NCBI GenBank assembly: GCA_000435595.1
Contig: FR895449.1
Location: 20,736 to 45,321 of the forward strand
Reading direction: 5' to 3'
Source: Firmicutes bacterium CAG:882
GTDB taxonomy: Bacteria > Bacillota > Clostridia > Lachnospirales > Lachnospiraceae
DNA length: 24,586 nucleotides
Made by a program: the position numbers and the translations under genes. Shown piece by piece: positions 15,307 through 22,251 of this stretch. Every line of letters starts with the position of its first letter. Positions within the stretch are counted from its first letter, which is position 1. The notes beneath the pieces are model-generated. The model was not told the origin of the DNA, ran no database searches, and worked only from the letters and a program-made list of their open reading frames with translations.

Positions 15307-18300
15307 ATGAGCAAGGTTAGACGAGTTTATTCTGAGAAGATGCCTGCATTCGCTGTCAAGGCAAAGGAGTTAAGTGACGAGATTTCAAATTATCTTAACA
15401 TCAATACTGTTAAGAATGTACGAGTACTTATTCGTTACGATATTGAAAATATCTCCGATGACGTTTACAAGGATGCGTTGGTTACCGTATTTTCAGAACC
15501 GCCTGTAGATTATGTCTACGAGGAGGATTTCGAGAAGAAGGCAGGCGGGAAGGTTTTCGGTGTTGAGTACCTTCCGGGACAGTTCGATCAGAGAGCCGAT
15601 TCTGCCGTACAGTGTGTAAAGCTTCTCAAGGAGGACGAGGAGCCTGTTATCAGAACTGCTACAGTCTATGTGATTGAAGGCGATGTTACCGAGGATGAAC
15701 TTGCCCGTATTAAGAGCTTCTGCATCAACCCTGTTGATTCAAGAGAGGCTGATATGGCTAAGCCTGAGACTCTTGTCACCGTATTTGCCGAGCCGGCAGA
15801 CGTAAAGATTTTTGACGGTTTTAAGGATATGGAGGACGACAAGCTCAAGGAACTCTATGATTCGCTTGGTCTTGCTATGACATTCAAGGATTTTAAACAT
15901 ATTCAGAATTACTACAGGAATGAGGAAAAGCGTGATCCTTCCATGACGGAAATCCGAGTTCTTGATACATACTGGTCAGACCACTGCCGCCACACAACAT
16001 TCTCCACAGAGCTTAAGAATGTTACATTCGGCGACGGTGATTACAAGAAGCCTATTGTTGATACCTACAATCGTTACCTTGCCGACAGAGAGGTTATCTT
16101 CAAGGGCAGAGACGACAAGTTCGTATGTCTTATGGACATCGCACTTCTCGCAATGCGTAAGTTGAAGAAGGAAGGAAAGCTCGAGGACATGGAAGTGTCC
16201 GACGAGATTAATGCGTGCAGCATTGTTGTTCCTGTCACGATAGACGGGGTTACAGAGGAGTGGCTTGTCAACTTCAAGAATGAGACACATAACCATCCTA
16301 CCGAGATTGAGCCTTTTGGTGGTGCTGCTACCTGTCTTGGCGGTGCAATCCGTGATCCGCTTTCGGGAAGAACCTATGTATATCAGGCTATGAGAGTTAC
16401 CGGTGCCGGAGACCCTACCGTTCCTGTAAGTGAGACATTAAAGGGTAAGCTTCCACAGAAGAAGCTTGTCCGCGGCGCAGCCAACGGCTACAGCTCATAC
16501 GGTAATCAGATAGGTCTTGCGACAGGCTATGTAAAGGAAATTTATCACCCTAACTATGTTGCAAAGAGAATGGAAATCGGTGCCGTTATGGGTGCGGCTC
16601 CAAGAAAAAATGTAATCCGTGAGACATCCGATCCGGGCGACATCATTATTCTTCTCGGCGGAAGAACAGGACGTGACGGCTGCGGCGGTGCTACAGGTTC
16701 ATCTAAGGTTCACACGGAGGCATCCATAGAGACCTGCGGTGCTGAGGTTCAGAAGGGTAATGCTCCTACAGAGCGAAAGATACAGAGACTGTTCAGAAGA
16801 AGTGAAGTAAGTCTTCTTATAAAGAAGTGTAACGACTTCGGTGCTGGCGGTGTCTCTGTTGCAATCGGTGAGCTTGCGGACGGTCTTAACATCAACCTCG
16901 ACAAGGTGCCGAAAAAGTATGCAGGTCTTGACGGAACCGAGATAGCAATTTCTGAGTCACAGGAGAGAATGGCAGTTGTTGTCGACAAGAAAGATGTCGA
17001 TAAGATGCTCGCTTACGCCGCAGAGGAGAATCTTGAGGCTGTTCCTGTCGCTGAGGTTACACCTGAGAAGAGACTTGTCATGTACTGGAGAGGAAAGAAG
17101 ATTGTTGATATCAGCAGAGCTTTTCTTGATACCAACGGTGCTCATCAGGAGACGGATGTTCAGGTAAATATTCCTTCCAAGGACGGAAGCTGCTTTAATG
17201 CTCCTGTAGTGAAGGATGTACGTGCAAAGTGGCTTGAGACACTTGCAGACCTCAATGTATGTTCACAGAAAGGTCTTGTCGAGATGTTCGACGGCTCAAT
17301 CGGTGCAGGCTCGGTATTCATGCCTTACGGCGGTAAGTATCAGCTTACAGAGGTTCAGACAATGGTTGCCAAGCTTCCTGTTCGCAAGGGAAAGACAGAC
17401 ACTGTTACAATGATGAGCTATGGCTTTGACCCATACCTTTCATCATGGAGTGCATATCATGGTGCGGTTTACGCAGTGCTTGAGTCTGTTGCAAAGATTG
17501 TCTGTGCAGGCGGTGATTTCTCCAAGGTAAGATTTACCTTCCAGGAGTACTTCAGAAGAATGACAGAGGACGCATCACGCTGGGGCGAGCCGTTCAAGGC
17601 ACTTCTCGGTGCTTACGATGCACAGCTTGGCTTCGGACTTCCTTCAATCGGAGGTAAGGACAGTATGTCAGGTACGTTCAACGACATGGACGTTCCTAAC
17701 ACACTTGTATCGTTTGCGGTTGACGTTGCCAAGTCACAGGATGTCATCACACCTGAGTTTAAGAAGGCAGGAAATAAGATAGTTCTCTACACAATCAAGA
17801 AGAATGAGTATGACCTTCCTGATTATGAGGCAGTTAAGAAGTTATATTCAGATATAAGCAAGGATATTGCAGACGGTGTTATCGTATCAGCCTACACACT
17901 TGATGCCAAGGGAATCGCAGCAGCAGTCAGCAAGATGGCATTCGGCAATAAGCTCGGTGTTAAGCTTGATGCATCGGCTGTGAGTGCGGATGAGCTTTTT
18001 GCTCCGATGTATGGCTGTATCGTGGCGGAAGTTGCAGCGGACAAGAACGGTGTCGCAGACGGCAGAGTAATCGGTGAGGTTACGGATGAGGCTGCATTTG
18101 AGTACGCAGACGTAAAGATTGATGTCGAGGAGGCTCTTGCTTCATGGAAGTCAACTCTTGAGAAGGTATTCCCTACAGTTGCGGTGAAGGGCGGCAAGCA
18201 GCTTGACACACCTGTATACAGCACAGATAAGGTGTATGTGTGCAGGAATAAGGTTGCCAAGCCTACAGTGTTCATCCCTGTATTCCCGGGAACCAACTGT

Positions 18301-19059
18301 GAGTATGACAGCACCAAGGCATTTGAGCGCGCAGGTGCTGACGTGGTAACTAAGGTATTCAAGAACCTTTCAGCCGAGGATATCCGTGATTCGGCACATG
18401 AGTTCGCTGATGAGATTAAGAAAGCACAGATTATCATGTTCCCTGGCGGATTCAGCGCAGGTGATGAGCCGGACGGTTCGGCTAAGTTCTTTGCGACAGC
18501 CTTCAGAAATGCGGCGATTACAGAGGAAATAAACAAGCTTATAAATGAGAGAGACGGTCTTGTACTCGGTATATGTAACGGTTTCCAGGCTCTCATAAAG
18601 CTCGGTCTTGTACCTTACGGTGAAATCAGAATGCAGACACCTGATTCACCTACACTTACCATGAACACAATCGGACGCCACGTATCTAAGATGGTTTACA
18701 CCAAGGTTGTGACAAATAAGTCCCCATGGCTTGCAGGAGCACAGCTTGGCGGAGTATACTGTAACCCTGCTTCACATGGTGAGGGCCGTTTCGTAGCCAA
18801 TGATGAGTGGCTTAAGAAGCTCTTTGAGAACGGACAGGTTGCAACACAGTATGTCGATGTGAACACAGGCATTCCGACAATGGATGAAGAGTGGAATCCT
18901 AATGGTTCATACATGGCAATCGAGGGTATCACAAGCCCTGACGGAAGAATCCTTGGTAAGATGGCTCACTCTGAGCGCCGCGGCGATTCGGTGGCTATCA
19001 ATATCTACGGCGAGCAGGATATGAAGATATTCGAGTCCGGAGTGAAGTACTTCCTCTAA
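15307..19059 (+). CDS. purL: Phosphoribosylformylglycinamidine synthase, single-chain
   Basis: 1250 residues carrying out the ATP- and glutamine-dependent conversion of FGAR to FGAM, the fourth step of purine synthesis. PurS-like N-terminal part, then two AIRS-type synthetase halves, then a C-terminal glutaminase. Visible motifs: DHCRHTTFSTE; NFKNETHNHPTEIEPFGGAA; GGRTGRDGCGGATGSSK; FPGTNCEYDS; the nucleophile in LGICNGFQ (Cys1090); and HGEGRF near the C-terminus. It is the long fused form, somewhat shorter than the E. coli protein (about 1295), as in clostridial clade-type PurL. An ATG at 15289 also exists, but GGAGG (15297-15301) lies 5 nt before ATG 15307. A small ATGTC/GACAT palindrome sits at 15277-15290. 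It stands apart from other pur genes here. Confidence 0.97.
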   Translation: MSKVRRVYSEKMPAFAVKAKELSDEISNYLNINTVKNVRVLIRYDIENISDDVYKDALVTVFSEPPVDYVYEEDFEKKAGGKVFGVEYLPGQFDQRADSAVQCVKLLKEDEEPVIRTATVYVIEGDVTEDELARIKSFCINPVDSREADMAKPETLVTVFAEPADVKIFDGFKDMEDDKLKELYDSLGLAMTFKDFKHIQNYYRNEEKRDPSMTEIRVLDTYWSDHCRHTTFSTELKNVTFGDGDYKKPIVDTYNRYLADREVIFKGRDDKFVCLMDIALLAMRKLKKEGKLEDMEVSDEINACSIVVPVTIDGVTEEWLVNFKNETHNHPTEIEPFGGAATCLGGAIRDPLSGRTYVYQAMRVTGAGDPTVPVSETLKGKLPQKKLVRGAANGYSSYGNQIGLATGYVKEIYHPNYVAKRMEIGAVMGAAPRKNVIRETSDPGDIIILLGGRTGRDGCGGATGSSKVHTEASIETCGAEVQKGNAPTERKIQRLFRRSEVSLLIKKCNDFGAGGVSVAIGELADGLNINLDKVPKKYAGLDGTEIAISESQERMAVVVDKKDVDKMLAYAAEENLEAVPVAEVTPEKRLVMYWRGKKIVDISRAFLDTNGAHQETDVQVNIPSKDGSCFNAPVVKDVRAKWLETLADLNVCSQKGLVEMFDGSIGAGSVFMPYGGKYQLTEVQTMVAKLPVRKGKTDTVTMMSYGFDPYLSSWSAYHGAVYAVLESVAKIVCAGGDFSKVRFTFQEYFRRMTEDASRWGEPFKALLGAYDAQLGFGLPSIGGKDSMSGTFNDMDVPNTLVSFAVDVAKSQDVITPEFKKAGNKIVLYTIKKNEYDLPDYEAVKKLYSDISKDIADGVIVSAYTLDAKGIAAAVSKMAFGNKLGVKLDASAVSADELFAPMYGCIVAEVAADKNGVADGRVIGEVTDEAAFEYADVKIDVEEALASWKSTLEKVFPTVAVKGGKQLDTPVYSTDKVYVCRNKVAKPTVFIPVFPGTNCEYDSTKAFERAGADVVTKVFKNLSAEDIRDSAHEFADEIKKAQIIMFPGGFSAGDEPDGSAKFFATAFRNAAITEEINKLINERDGLVLGICNGFQALIKLGLVPYGEIRMQTPDSPTLTMNTIGRHVSKMVYTKVVTNKSPWLAGAQLGGVYCNPASHGEGRFVANDEWLKKLFENGQVATQYVDVNTGIPTMDEEWNPNGSYMAIEGITSPDGRILGKMAHSERRGDSVAINIYGEQDMKIFESGVKYFL

Positions 19060-19068
19060 AAGTGGAGC

Positions 19069-19348
19069 AAAGCATGCTTTATGGTATTTGGAGCATAATT
19101 CATTATTTTTATCGATTATGCTCCGATGTTCAATGCTAAGATGTTCTAATAACTCCGAGATGATAATTATAAGCCACCGCCGGCGATGCAAAACATACAT
19201 CCTTGTATGTATTGCATCTGAGCCGACATCCATGTCGGCTCCGGCTGGGACATGAGTGGAGTTATAAGAACATCTAGGCATTTGCCATAAGTCGTATAAT
19301 CTGTAAAAATAATGGATTTTATGCGAAAGAAAATTTAAAGCATGCTTT
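19069..19348. repeat. Inverted-repeat element 1 with multi-hairpin head (copy of family E)
   Basis: A 280-bp non-coding element directly after purL. The ends are identical 12-bp palindromes AAAGCATGCTTT (19069-19080, 19337-19348). The arms are imperfect inverted repeats: matching blocks include CATTATTTTTA with GATTAT, AATGC, and the inner box GATGTTCTAATAACTCC (19140-19156) against 19258-19274 (16 of 17). Each arm also holds its own hairpin at mirror positions (19090-19124, ten perfect pairs; 19292-19326, eight pairs with one G-U). The head has hairpin A (19185-19218, 14 of 15 pairs, loop TCCT) and hairpin B (19220-19241, loop ATCCAT). It aligns with the element at 20231-20573. The whole is written from direct base matching; function is unknown. 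Confidence 0.85.
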
Positions 19349-19365
19349 GATATTTCATGTTTATA

Positions 19366-19389
19366 TTGATTTAAAAGTTGATTTAAAAG
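19366..19389 (+). repeat. Tandem 12-bp repeat before lepB
   Basis: TTGATTTAAAAG occurs twice back to back (19366-19377, 19378-19389). It could be two -35-like or operator sites in the lepB upstream region, or simply slippage. No clear -10 follows at normal spacing. Confidence 0.6.
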
Positions 19390-19499
19390 TGTTTATGCGG
19401 TTAGTTTGAGGCTTGAAGCGGGAGTCGGAAGCCGGGTCAGGCTAAAAAGTGATGGTATTATTTTTTGTTGGAGAGACGTTTGAAGGGCGTTTTTCCTAT

Positions 19500-19519
19500 A
19501 TGTTGTTATATGGCAACAT
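19500..19519 (+). promoter_or_regulatory. Small hairpin abutting the lepB ribosome site
   Basis: ATGTTG pairs with CAACAT around an 8-nt loop. The stem ends exactly where GGGAG (19520-19524) begins, so it could limit or guide translation start at 19531. Six pairs only; weak evidence. Confidence 0.35.
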
Positions 19520-19530
19520 GGGAGATGGTT

Positions 19531-20055
19531 ATGAAGAAGAGCGTTAAGAAGGAGATACTGGGGTATCTTAAGATAATTGCAGCAGGTGTTGTGATTGCAA
19601 TTCTGCTCAACAGATTTGTCATTATAAATGCGGATATTACGTCGGAGTCTATGAGTACGACCTTCGAGAAGGGCGATAAGCTTATCGGACTCAGGCTTGC
19701 TTACCTGTTCTCTGAGCCAAAGCGCGGGGATATAATTATATTTAAATATCCCGACGACGGCGAGAAGCTTCTCATTAAGAGAGTTATCGGGCTTCCGGGG
19801 GACATGGTTATAATAGAGGATGGACTTGTGTACATCAACGGCAGTGAGGTACCGCTTGAGGAGCCTTACGCACACGGAAACAATAAGCAGAGCTTCGGTC
19901 CGTACATGGTTCCTGCAGACTGCTATTTTGTGCTCGGGGACAACAGGGACAACTCGAAGGATTCGAGATACTGGACAAATACATTTGTCACGAAGAAGCA
20001 GATTGTTGCCAAGGCACTGTTCAGATACAATAATGGATTTAAAGTTATAGAATAG
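19531..20055 (+). CDS. lepB: Signal peptidase I
   Basis: 174 residues, S26 family, which cuts signal peptides from exported proteins on the outer membrane face. One N-terminal membrane anchor (about residues 12-30, IIAAGVVIAILLNRFVII). The catalytic Ser40 is in SESMSTTF and the general-base Lys83 in LIKRVIGLPGD; box E is GDNRDNSKDSRYW. Several in-frame starts exist upstream (19465, 19525); 19531 is chosen because GGGAG (19520-19524) is 6 nt away and the protein then begins MKKSVKKEILGYLK, a normal positive N-terminus. It is a single-gene unit with a terminator at 20074-20112. It lies between the two family-E inverted-repeat elements. Confidence 0.93.
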   Translation: MKKSVKKEILGYLKIIAAGVVIAILLNRFVIINADITSESMSTTFEKGDKLIGLRLAYLFSEPKRGDIIIFKYPDDGEKLLIKRVIGLPGDMVIIEDGLVYINGSEVPLEEPYAHGNNKQSFGPYMVPADCYFVLGDNRDNSKDSRYWTNTFVTKKQIVAKALFRYNNGFKVIE

Positions 20056-20073
20056 CATATACTTTATGTTTTG

Positions 20074-20112
20074 GACCTGACACGTTTTACGTTACAGGTC
20101 TTTTGCTTTTTT
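20074..20112 (+). terminator. Intrinsic terminator of lepB
   Basis: GACCTG (20074-20079) pairs with CAGGTC (20095-20100), with an inner ACG/CGT pairing, followed by TTTTGCTTTTTT. It starts 18 nt after the lepB stop. Confidence 0.85.
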
Positions 20113-20230
20113 AAGTTCCTTTCAGGAGAATATATCATGCAAAATCAGCTTTCGTGTCAAAAGTATCCCATTCATGACGGGAGCATTGTTTTTTGCCGCT
20201 CATCGGATATAATTTTATTGACGAATAGAT

Positions 20231-20573
20231 ATGGTTCGGGTGTCAAAACATGCTTTCACAACTTCAATGTGTATATCCTGTTATAATTATGCATATCACA
20301 ACTTTTGGAAGAAACTTAGTTGTTCTTAGGACTCTGTTCATCGTACAGCCACAGCCGGCATGGATGCCTAAGAAAATATTTCTGCTTCTGCCACCGTTGC
20401 AAAATCAGCATCCATGGCTGTTTGCAACTCAGCCGGCATCCATGCCGTCTGTGGCTGTACGATAAACAGAGCCCTAAGAACAACTAAGTTTCTTCCAAAA
20501 GTTGTGATATGCATAATTATAACAGGATATACACAATAAAAAACAGATCCGCATGTTTTGATACCCGAACCAT
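20231..20573. repeat. Inverted-repeat element 2 with multi-hairpin head (copy of family E)
   Basis: A 343-bp non-coding palindrome. Arms 20269-20368 and 20435-20534 match over 100 nt with three mismatches, including 62 nt without any. Outside an unmatched 15/16-nt block, the arms match again over 22 of 23 nt (ATGGTTCGGGT..CAAAACATGC). The unpaired head (20369-20434) contains hairpin A' (20396-20428: GTTGCAAA/TTTGCAAC and CAGC/GCTG, loop ATCCATG). The right arm's inner end carries CGGCAT-CC-ATGCCG (20434-20447), the counterpart of hairpin B in element 1, and the left arm carries its reverse complement. AGAT stands directly outside both ends (20227-20230, 20574-20577). No ORF of note lies inside. 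Confidence 0.92.
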
Positions 20574-20607
20574 AGATATGTATATAACAAGAAAGGAACT
20601 GCTCGAA

Positions 20608-21495
20608 ATGAAAATAAATAATCAAAACAAGAAGATGTATATGCTCCTCATTTTTGCGATGATAGTCATGTTGTTCGTATTTAAGATAATATATATCAGG
20701 CGTGAATATATTTATTTGAGTACGGATTATAGTGTTTACGTTGTTATGTTTATGCCTTTTGCAATTTTTTATGCACTAAAATATGTGGACAATATAACAA
20801 GTGCGACCGCATTGAATTGGCTCTGTACAGTTCCTATGAGTATGTATCTTTATCAGAGCATGTATCTTCGTTTCAAACAATTTGATATGTTGATTGTATA
20901 TTCTTTAATGGGAATTTTTATAAATTTAATTGTTTTTAAAAAGGCTGAAATGAAAAAATTTATATTGGCAGTATCAGGATATATAATGTTGAGTATATTG
21001 ACGCTTGTCGGAGCAGTAAAAGAATTGGTTAATGCTGTTAACGGAAGAAATTATGAGCAGTGTCTGGTTATAAATATTATAAAGAATGCAAAATGTTTTA
21101 AGGCCTCGGCTGACTCGCAACAATACCTTGATGCTCTGCTTTATTTACCCAGCAAAAATTTGCGGCAGTATTTTATTGCAGAAAAGATAACACAATATGG
21201 GCTTTTGAATGTACTCTTTGTTTTTATTTTGATTGTAGGTGTATTGGCACTTTTGTTATATAAAAATTTTAAAAGAAATAACGAGGTATCTCTGATAGCC
21301 ACGGCAATAATGATTATACAAAGCGTATGTTTTTTATTGGTTAACTTGGGCATTTTAAGAGGCTCTGTTTATGAGATTCCGTTTTTCAAAGAAAATACAG
21401 TCTATTCTGTCTGTCAGTTATTACTGTTGGGAGCTGCACTGCATATTAAAGGAAGTGTTTTGAACGCAGTCGCTTTGCGAAGAAAAAGAATATGA
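20608..21495 (+). CDS. Polytopic membrane protein, divergent SEDS (FtsW/RodA)-like
   Basis: 295 residues with about eight membrane helices (roughly 10-28, 40-57, 64-80, 92-108, 115-135, 199-220, 228-250, 265-283) and a long outer loop at 136-198. The C-terminal half echoes SEDS glycosyltransferases: YLPSKNLRQYFIAEKITQYG followed by LLNVLFVFILIVG resembles the LPERHTDFIFA...EELGL segment. Then IMIIQSVCFLLVNLGILRGS with YEIPFF resembles the Q..NIG...G..LPF segment. The catalytic Asp of that loop seems replaced. It is shorter than FtsW/RodA (about 370-400). AAGGA lies 10 nt before ATG 20608; a longer frame to 20509 would run into the repeat element. It is AT-rich and just upstream of a two-component pair. 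The family call is tentative. Confidence 0.55.
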   Translation: MKINNQNKKMYMLLIFAMIVMLFVFKIIYIRREYIYLSTDYSVYVVMFMPFAIFYALKYVDNITSATALNWLCTVPMSMYLYQSMYLRFKQFDMLIVYSLMGIFINLIVFKKAEMKKFILAVSGYIMLSILTLVGAVKELVNAVNGRNYEQCLVINIIKNAKCFKASADSQQYLDALLYLPSKNLRQYFIAEKITQYGLLNVLFVFILIVGVLALLLYKNFKRNNEVSLIATAIMIIQSVCFLLVNLGILRGSVYEIPFFKENTVYSVCQLLLLGAALHIKGSVLNAVALRRKRI

Positions 21496-21525
21496 CTGTA
21501 TGGTGTAAAAGGGATGTATACCGGA

Positions 21526-22251
21526 ATGAAAAATGACATGATGTTAAGTATTTTGGTTTGTGACGATGACAAATATTTTTTTGAAATATTAAGAGACTAC
21601 TTATGTGAAAATATGAATTTTAATAACTCCAATTTTCTGTATTCCGGCAATAAAGAAGATATGCTTAAAACGTATAGGGATGTAAGACCGGATCTTGTAT
21701 TTATGGATATTGAAGTTGGCGAAGATATTGGATTTGATATAATAAGGGAACTGCTTAAAGAAGGGTATTCACTACAGGTCGTTTATATAACCAACTATGA
21801 TCATTATGTTTTTGATGCTTTTGTTGGCCAGCCGTTAGGCTTTGTAAGAAAACAGAGTTTAGAAACCGACTTGGAAACTGTTTTACGGGAAGTTAACAGG
21901 GTGCTGGAGAAAAAGGTAAAAGTAATTGAAATTACAAGCGGAACAACTAAGTACACTTTAAAATTAAGTGAAATAATTGCCTTTGAAATATTTGTTCATG
22001 ATATGACAGTGTATTATTATGACGATACGGAACTTACAGTGAGGTATACGCTGAAAAAAATAGAAAATGAATTGAATAAGTATGATTTTATAAAGATAAG
22101 CAGAAATACGTTAATAAATCTTAATTATATAAAGGATATGTCAAAAGATATGATTGTCATGAAGAATGGCAGAAAGTTTTATATATCATCGAGAAATGTG
22201 ACAGAGGTAAAAAACAGATTTAAGAAATTTAATGAGGAAAGACATGATTAA
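21526..22251 (+). CDS. Response regulator with LytTR DNA-binding domain
   Basis: 241 residues. The receiver domain (about 5-120) has acidic CDDD near the start and the phosphorylation site in DLVFMDIE, followed by VVYITNYD for the signalling Thr-like position. The LytTR domain (about 135-238) shows TSGTTKYTLKLSEIIAFEIF, YTLKKIENEL, and FIKISRNTLINLNYI, which binds direct repeats in the AgrA/LytR manner. Start codons at 21514, 21526, 21538 and 21541 are in frame. AAAAGGG abuts 21514 but is 12 nt from 21526, so 21526 is a compromise and the start is uncertain. It overlaps the kinase gene by 8 nt. It probably regulates the adjacent membrane-protein gene or surface functions. Confidence 0.9.
   Translation: MKNDMMLSILVCDDDKYFFEILRDYLCENMNFNNSNFLYSGNKEDMLKTYRDVRPDLVFMDIEVGEDIGFDIIRELLKEGYSLQVVYITNYDHYVFDAFVGQPLGFVRKQSLETDLETVLREVNRVLEKKVKVIEITSGTTKYTLKLSEIIAFEIFVHDMTVYYYDDTELTVRYTLKKIENELNKYDFIKISRNTLINLNYIKDMSKDMIVMKNGRKFYISSRNVTEVKNRFKKFNEERHD

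Noticed and set aside
17892..18596. 234-codon minus-strand frame inside purL
   Set aside because: It mirrors the codon pattern of purL, has no ribosome site, and the purL motifs across this stretch (FPGTNCEYDS, LGICNGFQ) prove the plus strand is coding.
19393..20058. 221-codon minus-strand frame opposite lepB
   Set aside because: It lies opposite clear signal peptidase motifs and has no translation signals.
20137..20286. Possible 49-residue peptide with AGGAG 8 nt upstream, between lepB and element 2
   Set aside because: It runs into the left arm of the palindrome, follows the lepB terminator without a clear promoter, and resembles no signal peptide or AgrD-type peptide. The ribosome site may be chance.
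19069..20573. CRISPR array or composite transposon around lepB
   Set aside because: There are no regularly spaced direct repeats, and neither element contains a transposase or known insertion-sequence ends.
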